A stretch of 64,000 bases of DNA from Dehalobacterium formicoaceticum (GTDB lineage Bacteria; Bacillota; Dehalobacteriia; Dehalobacteriales; Dehalobacteriaceae), in the NCBI RefSeq assembly GCF_002224645.1, contig NZ_CP022121.1, positions 1,804,501 to 1,868,500 of the forward strand, given 5' to 3'. The position numbers and the translations under genes are program-made. The notes under the pieces were generated by a model. It was not told the DNA's origin. It saw nothing but the letters and a program-made list of their open reading frames with translations, and did not search any database. Numbering within the stretch: position 1 is the stretch's first letter; each line of letters begins with the position of its first letter. This document shows, in pieces, positions 16,598 to 24,863 of this stretch.

Positions 16598-17574
16598 ATG
16601 GCAGTCCTATTTAAAAAACCTCAGCAGGAACAATTAGCTTCGTTTTTCAACAAGGATATTTTGAATGCTGCTCAATTTAGACTGGAAGATATCGAAACGA
16701 TTATGAATACGGCAGGCCATTATGAGCAGCTCTTAATAGACAAGAAAGTGATTAAGGATATGGAAGGGAAGGTTATGGCGGCTCTTTTTTTGAGCCCAGT
16801 ACCAGGACGCGTCTGTCTTTTGAGACGGCGATGCTGCGCTTGGGCGGTGCTGTTATCACCGTGGCTGAATCGGAAACCAATCAAATTTCCTCCACTGCCA
16901 AGGGGGAAACCATTCAAGATGCCATTAGCGTCATTGACGGATACGCCGATGTGATCGTGATCAGAAACCCGGTTACCGGCACCGCGGACCGGGCAGCCCA
17001 GGCAGCCCTGCATCCGGTGATTAACGGCGGCGATGGCTCCGGGCAGCATCCCACCCAAGGACTTTTGGATATCTATACTATTATGAAAGCAAAAGGCCGG
17101 GTAGAAGGATTAACCATTGCTCTGGTGGGTGATTTGAAATATGGCCGCACAGTTCATTCTTTAGTCGATTTCTTTGCTCTTTATGGCTGCGATCTGATTC
17201 TGGCCTCTCCCGAAGCACTGAAAATGCCGCCGGAGATTGTCAGGAACCTGAGAGCAGGGGGCATCAATGTCAAAGAAATCGATTCTTTAAAAGAAGCCGT
17301 TGCTGATGCAGATGTGTTATATGTCACCCGGGTGCAAAAAGAACGCTTCCCCATTGTAGCTGAATATGATCAGGTCAAGGATCTGTTCATTGTGGATCAG
17401 GATTTGCTTCGGGAGGCCAAGGAAGGCATGATCATCTTACATCCTTTGCCCAGGGTCAACGAAATTGCCTTGGAAGTGGATTCTTACCCGGGGGCGCTGT
17501 ATTTTCAGCAGGCCCATAACGGGTTATTTGTGCGCATGGCGATTTTGGCCCTTGTTACAGGCAGCGTCCTTTAG
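16598..17574 (+). pseudogene. pyrB: Aspartate carbamoyltransferase, interrupted by a -1 frameshift
   Basis: ATG 16598 behind GGGAGGTG opens the ATCase N-terminus to MAAL. The frame then breaks in a run of seven T (16785-16791). Adding one T, or slipping back one base, gives FFEPSTRTRLSFETAM, the carbamoyl-phosphate motif, then HPTQGLLDIYTI, GDLKYGRTVHSL and HPLPRVNEI, all in one frame to 17574. ATCase joins carbamoyl phosphate and aspartate in pyrimidine synthesis. The zero-frame codons form T_TTT_TTG, a possible -1 slippery heptamer. Either the run is under-called by one base, the gene is truly broken, or expression uses slippage. All other catalytic landmarks are intact, favouring a functional gene. 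Confidence 0.85.
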
Positions 17575-17601
17575 CAGGAAGGGATATAGAACAAGGTATA
17601 G

Positions 17602-17777
17602 AACAAGGGACGGTTCTTTGTTTGATGCAGATATTCAGACTTACCGGTTTTGCAACTAATAAGAGTTACTGGTGCCAGAACAAAGAACCGTCCCCTGTTT
17701 GGATAACAGAACAAAGAACCGTCCCCTGTTTGGATAAGAGTTACTGGTGCCAGAACAAAGAACCGTCCCCTGTTTGG
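17602..17777 (+). repeat. ACCGTCCCCTGTTT structured repeat, copy A with a partial second unit
   Basis: Ends GGGACGGTTCTTTGTTT and AACAAAGAACCGTCCCC are inverted repeats about 60 bases apart. The interior has a conserved string (AATAAGAGTTACTGGTGCCA). The right half is repeated once more in tandem at 17728-17777. It fills the gap between pyrB and DUF5665. Related copies lie at 22823-22937 and 32093-32184. Confidence 0.75.
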
Positions 17778-17845
17778 ACCCTGTTTGGCCGATGGCCGGG
17801 AAATATTATGGAAAATATTATGGAATTTTAGGAAAATGAATATGG

Positions 17846-17886
17846 TATAATCAGGGTGGATCTTTATTATGCTAAGGAGACACCCT
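17846..17886 (+). promoter_or_regulatory. Promoter -10 and GA-containing hairpin, copy 2
   Basis: An extended -10 (TGG then TATAAT, 17846-17851) is followed immediately by the second copy of the hairpin seen at 5253-5296: outer stem AGGGTG with CACCCT, GA opposite GA, inner stem TCTTTA with TAAGGA (one U-G pair), 17853-17886. If the -10 is used, transcription would start inside the hairpin, so the palindrome may be an operator rather than an RNA. It precedes the DUF5665 gene by about 105 bases. Confidence 0.5.
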
Positions 17887-17991
17887 TTATTTTTGCAGCA
17901 AATTCGTCAGGTTAAATTGCACTGTCCCTTCCGGGAGGATAATTTTTTTTCTGCAGGAAAAGATAAAAATGATGGGGGAGGTTGCGGGATT

Positions 17992-18279
17992 TTGGATAAG
18001 CATTTAGAAAAAAAGTTGGATCAACTGTCCTTGTATATGGAAAAAATGAAGCTGGCGGAATACGTAGACCTGCTGCATGATACCAAAAGATTGCTTTGGG
18101 TCAATTTAATCTCCGGAGTAGCCCGGGGATTTGGCATTGCCATTGGTTTTACAATTTTAGGTGCCGTTGCCTTTTTGATTTTGCAGCATCTGGTCGGTTT
18201 AAATCTGCCATTAATCGGGGATTTTATCGCAGAATTAATGAATTACGTCCAGGAAAGCAAAGGGTTAAGAGTGCGCTAA
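17992..18279 (+). CDS. DUF5665 membrane protein
   Basis: A 95-residue protein with a TTG start behind GGGGGAGG. An N-terminal helical part (KHLEKKLDQLSLYMEKM) and LWVNLISGVARGFGIAIGFTILGAVAFLILQ, a membrane segment, match the DUF5665 family of Firmicutes. The C-terminal half has further hydrophobic and amphipathic helices. Its position before a TraR/DksA-type gene and an lspA-rluD block is a common Firmicute arrangement, here split by the accessory region. Function unknown. Confidence 0.8.
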   Translation: MDKHLEKKLDQLSLYMEKMKLAEYVDLLHDTKRLLWVNLISGVARGFGIAIGFTILGAVAFLILQHLVGLNLPLIGDFIAELMNYVQESKGLRVR

Positions 18280-18322
18280 TTTTCCGATTACTCTGTTATT
18301 AATTAAAGGGAGGAAACCCAAA

Positions 18323-18970
18323 TTGGATCAAAATAAATTAGCATGTTTCCGTGCCCAACTCTTAGAGGAGAAGGAAGAACTTAAGAGGAGTATCGAAAGC
18401 ATCAGCCAGGGATTAGACGACCCGATGGCTTCTTCCATCGGTGAATTATCCATGTATGATAATCATCCGGCAGATATTGGAGATGAATTATTTGAACGGA
18501 GCAAGGATCTTTCCCTGAGAGATAGTGCCCAAATCCAGTATCAAAATGTAATGAGGGCTTTAGAAAAAATCGATAACCATACTTATGGCATTTGTGCTCA
18601 GTGTGGGACGCCCATTGATAGGGAAAGACTGGAAGCCATGCCTTCAACAGATTTATGTTTCCAGTGTAAAAAGGAGCAAACAGGACCGGACCGTACTCCC
18701 CGCCCCATAGAAGAGCAAGTGATTCAACCGCCTTTCGGAAACCATGTCGATGGTTCTTCCGAACAGAACGCCTTTGACGGGGAAGATGCCTGGCAGGCTG
18801 TGGCCCGCTTTGGTACCGCCGACACGCCTCAGGATCTGGGAGAAGGCAGCGATGCTCAATATCCTAATGTCTATGAGCATTGGGAAGAGGATCGGGGTGG
18901 GGTGACAGATGTGGATCAGATCCCCTATGTTCGTTCCCGGGATGGGATTATTCATCAGGATTTTAGCTAG
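18323..18970 (+). CDS. TraR/DksA C4-type zinc finger protein (YteA-like)
   Basis: A 215-residue protein with TTG start behind GGGAGGAAA. An N-terminal coiled region (about residues 1-80) is followed by YGICAQCGTPIDRERLEAMPSTDLCFQC, a four-cysteine zinc finger at about residues 91-115. The long C-terminal tail with polar sequence is as in Firmicute YteA proteins. DksA-type proteins modulate RNA polymerase; YteA's role is unclear and linked to sporulation-stage expression. It is followed by a strong terminator, after which the accessory block begins. Confidence 0.85.
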   Translation: MDQNKLACFRAQLLEEKEELKRSIESISQGLDDPMASSIGELSMYDNHPADIGDELFERSKDLSLRDSAQIQYQNVMRALEKIDNHTYGICAQCGTPIDRERLEAMPSTDLCFQCKKEQTGPDRTPRPIEEQVIQPPFGNHVDGSSEQNAFDGEDAWQAVARFGTADTPQDLGEGSDAQYPNVYEHWEEDRGGVTDVDQIPYVRSRDGIIHQDFS

Positions 18971-19006
18971 GCATGAAAACTTTAACAGAACGTGAAAAAT
19001 TTCAAC

Positions 19007-19052
19007 AAAAGCCGGTGGGGCAAAACTGCCCTGAACCGGCTTTTATTTTTTG
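19007..19052 (+). terminator. Terminator after the zinc-finger gene
   Basis: AAAAGCCGGT pairs with ACCGGCTTTT around a GGGGC...GCCCTG inner stem, followed by ATTTTTTGG. It closes the housekeeping block before the ABC exporter genes. Confidence 0.8.
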
Positions 19053-19121
19053 GCAGGAAAAATTTTAACGGCGTTGAAAAGTATCTAACAAAAGGCTTTT
19101 TAAAGAAGGAGGCAGATAAGA

Positions 19122-20896
19122 TGGGCAGAAAACGGGACGAAAAACGACAGATTAAAAATGTCACAGAACCCAATCGTATCCTGTCCTATTTCAAATTGGA
19201 ATTATGGCCACTGACATTGGTAACGGTTTCCGGCATCCTTTATAACGTGGGCATGCTGGCCGGGCCCTATTTTGAAGGGCAGCTGGCCCAGCGTTTGCTG
19301 GACATTTTTAAAGGAGAAAAGGATTTCTACTCCATGGTCAGACTTGCTTTTTTCTACTTGGCAGTCATCCTCATGGTTCAGCTGATGCGCAGCATCAAAC
19401 GGTTTTATGTGCGCCGCTTCGCCAATAATACCAGCCGCAATATGCGCCATATGCTCTATAACAGTCTGGTCAACATGAGGAAGGACGAATTGGAGCAGGA
19501 GGGTCTTGGTCCTGTAATGACCAAAGCAATCGCCGATGTGGATGCCTGCGTGGAGGGCATGCGCAAATTTACCACAGAGGTGTTTGATACCGGTGTGGTG
19601 CTGGTGGCCTATCTCGCCTTGCTTTTCTTTTATGACTGGCGGCTGGCTTTGCTTTCTTGCAGCTTCACACCCATTGCCTATTTCATTGCCGGTCAGCTGA
19701 AAACCCGCATCGCTTATTATAATGGGGAATACAAAAAAAGTGCGGGCCGCCTGAACAATGCCACCATGGACAGGATCTCCAATGGTGTTACCTATCGTAT
19801 TTATGGCGGCGAGACCAACCGTGACATTGCTTATGAATCCCATCTCAAGGACTACGAAACACGTGCTGTGGCTGCAAATATATGGGAAAACACCATGCAG
19901 CCCCTTTACAACATTATAGCTATGAGCGGTGCTGTCCTGATTATATATTTTGGAGCAAAAAATGTGCTGGGGACAGGCTGGACCAGCTGGAATATCGCCG
20001 CCTTTACCACCTTTCTTTCCGCCTTTACAAAAATGGCCCTTAAATCCTCAAAGGCGGCCAAACTGTTTAATTCAGTGCAAAAGGCACAGGTATCATGGGC
20101 AAGGATTAAGCCGTTGATGAAAGAATATAGGGAGCCGGATACCCGCACCTCAATTGATTTTTCACAGCCGGCAAAACTTATGGTATCGGATCTGTCACTG
20201 CGCTGGCCGGGTTGTGCCCAGGTGCTGAAAGGTATTTCTTTTTCTGGCGATCCAGGACAGATCATCGGTGTCACAGGGCCCATTGCCTGCGGCAAATCCA
20301 CACTGGGCAAAGCATTTATTGGTGAAGTGCCCTATCATGGGAGCATCCGAGTGGGGGATCGGGAATTATCCCAGTTAAGTGACTACGAACGGAGCAGACT
20401 GATTTCATATATGGGACACGAGCCGGAACTGATGAGCGACAGTATCGAGGAAAATATCCGGCTGGGAGAAGAAAGGGACATTACACCTTATCTTCAGGCA
20501 GTATGTTTTGATGAAGAAATAGCACAAATGCCCCACGGGGCTGCCACAACAGTTGGCAGCAGCGGTATCAGGCTTTCGGGAGGTCAGCAATCACGGACTG
20601 CCCTAGCCCGCACCCTTTATAACGCCCGGCAAATTTTGATTTTAGATGATCCCTTTTCCGCAGTTGATAAAATCACGGAGCAAGAAATATTTAAAAACCT
20701 GCACATGCTGACCAAAGATAAAATTGTGCTGCTTATTTCTCATCGTCTCTACCTGTTTCCATCATTAGATAAAGTGCTCTTTTTAGACAAGGGCACCGGC
20801 ATATTTTCTACCCATGAGGAATTGATGCAGGTAAATGGCGTTTATCAAAAGCTCTATCAGGCGCAAGCGGAAGGGGGCGGGCAAAATGAATCATGA
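19122..20896 (+). CDS. ABC exporter subunit 1 (degenerate-site half)
   Basis: A 591-residue half transporter; ATG 19122 is preferred because AAGGAGG precedes it. Six membrane helices fill residues about 25-330, then an ATPase domain: Walker A GPIACGKST, signature RLSGGQQSR, Walker B ILILDDPFSA and the H-loop SHRL. The catalytic Glu after Walker B is Asp, the hallmark of the degenerate site in heterodimeric exporters such as BmrCD-type pairs. The end overlaps the start of the next gene by 11 bases. Together they probably export a drug, peptide or lipid; the substrate cannot be told. Confidence 0.88.
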
Positions 20897-22568
20897 GAGG
20901 GGTCTTAAATCTGTGGTCTTCAAAATTATTTCGTCCTCTAAAGGGCTGACTCTTGCGATGGTATTTATCATCGCAGGTGCGATTGTGACCGCCCTCTTCC
21001 CGCCGCTGGTTTTAGAACGAATCGTCAATCTCCTGATTGCACCAGAGCAGGTTCCCCTTAATCTCCCCCTCGCTTACTTTGGCTTGCTCGCTATTTCAGG
21101 GTTATTTGAGTCGGGGCAGAATGTCATGATTACGAAGTTTGGACAAAAGGTCACCAGGGGTTTGCGCAGTGAAATGTGCGCCAAGCTTCAATATCTGCCA
21201 GTTGCTTATTTCACAGAGCATGAACCTGGCAAAATAACTTCCCGCTTTGTGAACGATGTGGATGCGGTGGATTCCATGTTCACCAACGGGATCATTAGTA
21301 TGTTTGCCGACGCTTTCAAGGTCCTCAGTATTCTGGCGGTGATCTTTTACAAAAGCAAAGGTCTTGGTTTGATCATGATCCTGATTACACCCCTGATCTT
21401 TGTCATGACACGCCAATTCCAAAAGCAGATACTCCAGGCTCAGCTGGCCAATCGCATCGCCATCAGCAAGGTCAACAACCATGTACCGGAGACCATTGGC
21501 AATATTCGCATGATTCACACCTTGTTTCGCCAAAAATACATGGAGCAAAAATATGATGATTACATTGAGGAAAGCTATCGTGCCACAGATAAGTCCAATC
21601 TGTATGATTCTATTTATTCACCCATTGTCATCTTTATCAGCGCCTGTATCATTGCATCAATGATGATCTTAGCAGCCTTGGGCGGTCAGGTACAGCAGTT
21701 TTTTGGAATTACCGTTGGTACGGCGGTAGCGATGATTGCTTATGTAAGCAGGGTATTTGAACCGATAGAAAGTATCGGGATGGAGATTCAGAACATCCAA
21801 TCCGCTGTGGCCGGTATAAAAAGAATTAATGAGTTTTTACAGGAACCGGAGCGTAAGAAAACGGATTCATCGATCACTAATAGGGAACTTAACCCAGGTA
21901 ACGGTCCATTTATTCACTTTGACCATGTGAGTTTTAGCTATGATCAGGAAAAAACTTTAGAAAATCCAATCTTCAATGATCTATGCTTTACGGTAGCATC
22001 TGGTGAAGCAGTTACCATCGCGGGAAGAACTGGTGCCGGGAAAAGCACCATCTTCCGTTTGCTTCTGGGCATGTACAGCCCCGATGAAGGAAGAGTGCTG
22101 ATAAATGGTGTGGATGCCGATAAAATCCCCGATACACAAAAAAGAAAATTGTTTGGTTATGTGGAGCAGTCCTTTCACCAGGTAGCCGGTACGGTGACAG
22201 ATCAAATTTCTTTGTTTGACCCGGAAATCAGCTTCACACAGGTAGAGGATGCGGCCAAGTTGGTTGGTCTTCACGAGAGTATTTTGGCTCTGGCAAAAGG
22301 ATATGACACAGAGGCTGAACATGCTGCTTTTTCACAAGGTCAATTTCAGCTGCTCTCCATTGCACGGGCGGTAGCCGCTTCTCCAAAAATCCTGCTGTTG
22401 GATGAAATCACCGCCAACCTGGACAGCGATACCGAGGGCCGGGTTTTGGAAGCGTTAAAACGTGCCTCCCAAGGACGAACCGTGATTTCTATTTCCCACC
22501 GCTTACATGAGAATACTCTTAACCAGCGAATTATCCAAATCGGAAACCAAACCAAGGAGGTAATCTGA
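20886..22568 (+). CDS. ABC exporter subunit 2
   Basis: A 560-residue half transporter starting inside the 3' end of subunit 1. The membrane domain has the ERIVNLLIAPEQ region and RFVNDVDAVDSMFTNG coupling segment. The ATPase shows Walker A GRTGAGKST and Walker B ILLLDEITANLD with the catalytic Glu intact, but the signature reads FSQGQ instead of LSGGQ. So each half supplies what the other lacks, one competent ATP site from two subunits, as expected in heterodimeric multidrug-type exporters. No regulator lies beside the pair. Confidence 0.88.
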   Translation: MNHERGLKSVVFKIISSSKGLTLAMVFIIAGAIVTALFPPLVLERIVNLLIAPEQVPLNLPLAYFGLLAISGLFESGQNVMITKFGQKVTRGLRSEMCAKLQYLPVAYFTEHEPGKITSRFVNDVDAVDSMFTNGIISMFADAFKVLSILAVIFYKSKGLGLIMILITPLIFVMTRQFQKQILQAQLANRIAISKVNNHVPETIGNIRMIHTLFRQKYMEQKYDDYIEESYRATDKSNLYDSIYSPIVIFISACIIASMMILAALGGQVQQFFGITVGTAVAMIAYVSRVFEPIESIGMEIQNIQSAVAGIKRINEFLQEPERKKTDSSITNRELNPGNGPFIHFDHVSFSYDQEKTLENPIFNDLCFTVASGEAVTIAGRTGAGKSTIFRLLLGMYSPDEGRVLINGVDADKIPDTQKRKLFGYVEQSFHQVAGTVTDQISLFDPEISFTQVEDAAKLVGLHESILALAKGYDTEAEHAAFSQGQFQLLSIARAVAASPKILLLDEITANLDSDTEGRVLEALKRASQGRTVISISHRLHENTLNQRIIQIGNQTKEVI

Positions 22569-22686
22569 TTTTCGGCAGGAAATAGTTTGCCAATGTTGAA
22601 ATGATATGTGGATATGTAGATGTGGATATGGATATAAATTGGTCACAAACAGGCGAACCGGAATTGTGATTTTAAATAAGTGGGGG

Positions 22687-22851
22687 ATGAATATGAAAAA
22701 GAGTCTATGTGTTCTTTTGGTTATAGGATCCATGATTTTAGTCGGATGCGGGTTAAAGCCGTGAGAAGCCATCAAAGACATTGACGGGGGTTCAATGTTA
22801 TCGGTTAATAGTCAAACAGGGGAGTCAAACAGGGGACGGTTCCTTGTTTGA
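22687..22851 (+). pseudogene. Short lipoprotein frame with internal UGA (broken gene or candidate selenoprotein)
   Basis: ATG 22687/22693 behind GTGGGGGATG encodes MKKSLCVLLVIGSMILVGCG, a complete lipoprotein signal with lipobox LVGC. Four residues later is TGA (22762-22764). The frame continues 28 more codons (EAIKDIDGGSMLSVNSQ...) and stops at 22849-22851 inside a repeat element that evidently truncates it. A 7-bp hairpin ACATTGA/TCAATGT with loop CGGGGGT starts 14 bases after the UGA, a placement like that of the selenocysteine hairpin of the grdB-type gene. A plain nonsense mutation in a decayed gene remains the simpler reading. Confidence 0.45.
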
Positions 22852-22937
22852 CAAAGATATCCATACTTACTGTTTTTAATGTTAATAAGATTTACCGGTG
22901 CTAGAACAAGGAACCGTCCCCTGTTTGCCCTGTTTGC
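22823..22937 (+). repeat. ACCGTCCCCTGTTT structured repeat, copy B
   Basis: Inverted ends (CAGGGGACGGTTCCTTGTTT and AACAAGGAACCGTCCCCTG) flank an interior sharing GATATCC, CTTAC and AATAAGATTTACCGGTGC with copies A and C. A compensating C/G change in the arms keeps pairing (TTCCTTG with CAAGGAA versus TTCTTTG with CAAAGAA in copy A). It interrupts the 3' end of the lipoprotein frame. Confidence 0.75.
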
Positions 22938-22970
22938 TCCTATGGTAATTGAAAGCGGGTGTATATTTTA

Positions 22971-23612
22971 ATGCTTCTTATTTTTACAACTGCCTTGGCA
23001 TTAGGCTTTTCCGGTGCCATGATGCCTGGCCCCTTACTTACGTACACAATCAGGCAGTCATTAAATACCGGTCCCTTGTCAGGTTTTATTATTACCCTTG
23101 GACATGCTCTATTGGAGGTTATTCTTATTGCCTTGATTTTTTTGGGGTTTGACATTATCCTGCAATCGGATATGGCCCAGATCATTATTGGAATTATCGG
23201 TGGATTATTATTAATTTTCATGGGTATTGAAATGATTGTCAATTCAGCAAAGAATAAAATTAAAATTGAAATGGAACATAATGGCTCAGATACAAAAAAT
23301 ATGCTCCTTTCGGGGGCTGTGATTAGTGCGGCCAACCCTTATTTTCTTATATGGTGGGTAATTATCGGATTGGGTTTTCTTCTGGAGGCATACAAGTCAT
23401 TTGGCCCTTTGGGAGTGTTGGTATTCTATGTAGGTCATATTTCCGCTGATTTTATTTGGTATGGGTTAGTTTCCACGGTCGTGGGCTCCACCCGTAAATT
23501 CATTAAAGAGAATATTTATCGTATAATCATTGCAGTACTTGGCGGATTACTGGTTTTCTTCGGAGGAAATTTTATTTACAAAGCGGTTTTACAAATACTA
23601 CAAATACTATAA
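22971..23612 (+). CDS. LysE/RhtB-family amino acid exporter
   Basis: A 213-residue membrane protein with about six hydrophobic segments. The N-terminus GFSGAMMPGPLLTYTIRQSL is the LysE/RhtB signature, and SGAVISAANPYFLIWWVIIG is the second conserved region with the family's NP motif. It exports amino acids or similar small solutes. GTG 22959 is an alternative start; neither has a strong ribosome site. Its closeness to the glycine-reductase-type module suggests export of an amine or amino acid, but it is outside that operon's promoter. Confidence 0.82.
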   Translation: MLLIFTTALALGFSGAMMPGPLLTYTIRQSLNTGPLSGFIITLGHALLEVILIALIFLGFDIILQSDMAQIIIGIIGGLLLIFMGIEMIVNSAKNKIKIEMEHNGSDTKNMLLSGAVISAANPYFLIWWVIIGLGFLLEAYKSFGPLGVLVFYVGHISADFIWYGLVSTVVGSTRKFIKENIYRIIIAVLGGLLVFFGGNFIYKAVLQILQIL

Positions 23613-23618
23613 AAATGC

Positions 23619-23677
23619 TTGACAATTAAATACATTGGGAATATACTCAATTCATAAACCGGAATGTTGGCATTCCA
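23619..23677 (+). promoter_or_regulatory. Promoter and autoregulatory operator of the grd-module GntR gene
   Basis: A consensus promoter, TTGACA (23619-23624), 17-base spacer, TATACT (23642-23647). Just downstream, at about +7, lies GGAATG-TTGG-CATTCC (23661-23676), which contains the half-site TTGGCATTCCA found in the operators at 24464 and 24793. A regulator bound here would block its own transcription. Confidence 0.75.
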
Positions 23678-23729
23678 TAAAAGGATGATTAAAATAAGTA
23701 TTCCAGATGAAGAGCTAGAATTGAACAAA

Positions 23730-24410
23730 ATGACAAAAAAGAACTCAGAGATGCTCTATTTCCAAGTTGTCGAACGAATTCGCGAGTGGATAATGAAAGG
23801 GTATTTAAAAGAAGGAGATATACTTCCGTCGGAACGGGAACTGGCACAAATGCTAAATGTTAGTCGAATGCCTGTTAGTCAGGCCCTAAAAATTTTGGAG
23901 TTTTTAGGTGCTATACAATATGTTCGTGGAAAAGGGGTTATTGTTAAGAAGATAGATATTAATTATTTATTAAGTAATATTGGTTTTTTATTGTTTGATC
24001 CCGAGAATAGCTTGCATGACTTATTTGAAGCACGTGATGCGATTGAAATCAAAGCAGTTCAATTAGCTGTACAGAATCGCACAAAAAAAGATATGGATAT
24101 AATGGAAGACGCTATAATGGAGATGGAAAGAAATATAATTATGAAAAAAGATGTGGGTAATGCATCCATCCGTTTTCACTCCGCCATAATCGCTGCTTCC
24201 GGTAATGATATAATAATCAAGATAAATGAAATTTTGATGGAGCCATTAAAGTATTCACGAAAGCTATCATTAAAAGAAATTTTGCAACAAAACACGGCAT
24301 TATCATACCATAAAGAACTTTTTCAAGCGATCAAAGAACAAGATGTGGAAAAAGCTACTCTAGCTATGCACGAACATCTATGTGACTTGCACAATGCAAT
24401 AAAAGAGTAA
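23730..24410 (+). CDS. GntR-family regulator (FCD type) of the grd module
   Basis: A 226-residue protein as annotated. ATG 23664 and 23685 are upstream options, but 23664 lies only about 10 bases from the predicted transcription start and inside the operator. The winged helix carries GDILPSERELAQMLNVSRMPVSQALKILEFLG and is followed by an FCD-like helical domain with HSAIIAASGND and a C-terminal MHEHL. The family senses small organic acids. Four TGGCATTCC-type sites lie around this gene and before the downstream transporter/reductase genes, so it probably represses both itself and the operon from 24864. Confidence 0.85.
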   Translation: MTKKNSEMLYFQVVERIREWIMKGYLKEGDILPSERELAQMLNVSRMPVSQALKILEFLGAIQYVRGKGVIVKKIDINYLLSNIGFLLFDPENSLHDLFEARDAIEIKAVQLAVQNRTKKDMDIMEDAIMEMERNIIMKKDVGNASIRFHSAIIAASGNDIIIKINEILMEPLKYSRKLSLKEILQQNTALSYHKELFQAIKEQDVEKATLAMHEHLCDLHNAIKE

Positions 24411-24463
24411 CTGTGCAGCCTTTTATTATTTCTGATATTCCAATTTTGTAACTTAAAAAATAT

Positions 24464-24501
24464 CCAATTTTATTGGCATTCCAGAATGCCAATAAAATTG
24501 G
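24464..24501 (+). promoter_or_regulatory. 38-bp perfect palindrome with GntR-type operator core
   Basis: Two 18-base arms are perfectly complementary around a 2-base centre. The core TTGGCATTC-CA-GAATGCCAA is shared with the site at 24793. No T tract follows, so it is better read as an operator, or a combined operator/3' hairpin of the regulator gene, than as a plain terminator. Confidence 0.7.
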
Positions 24502-24743
24502 GTTAATTGTACATATTATCATAAGAACTTTTTATCGGCGAGATAAGTGGAAAGTGACACTTAATTTCTGGATAACGATTTCTAAGCATCCGATGGAGTA
24601 AAAACTCCCCTAATGCCAAGAACTCTGTTTATGCAGAACCATCGGCAGGACTTTAGCAAAATGGGTATCTCTTGATTACATCTTGACATAACAGAATTCA
24701 AAAAAAATATAGCTCAACATTTCATAAATTTTTTTAATCTAAG

Positions 24744-24761
24744 TGGCATACCGGAATTCCA
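24744..24761 (+). promoter_or_regulatory. Imperfect GntR-type operator
   Basis: TGGCATACCGGAATTCCA is a degenerate palindrome of the same 18-base layout, 49 bases before the strong operator at 24793. It is an auxiliary site by spacing, close to five helical turns. Confidence 0.5.
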
Positions 24762-24792
24762 AACTAAAAATAATTAAAATTTTTTAATTTCC

Positions 24793-24812
24793 CTGGCATT
24801 CCAGAATGCCAG
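24793..24812 (+). promoter_or_regulatory. GntR-type operator over the grd-module promoter
   Basis: CTGGCATTC-CA-GAATGCCAG is a perfect 20-bp palindrome followed by TTTATATAAATT, a plausible -10 region. The site covers the expected -35 and spacer of the promoter driving the MFS, GrdE-like and GrdB-like genes. About 450 bases between 24410 and 24864 hold only these sites and AT-rich DNA. Confidence 0.7.
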
Positions 24813-24863
24813 TTTATATAAATTAAAAGATCAAAATTAAAGAAAGGAGATGCCAGTTCAAAC

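Noticed and set aside
23664-23730. Upstream starts of the GntR gene at 23664 and 23685
   Set aside because: 23664 lies within the operator about 10 bases after the predicted transcription start, and neither has a properly spaced ribosome site.
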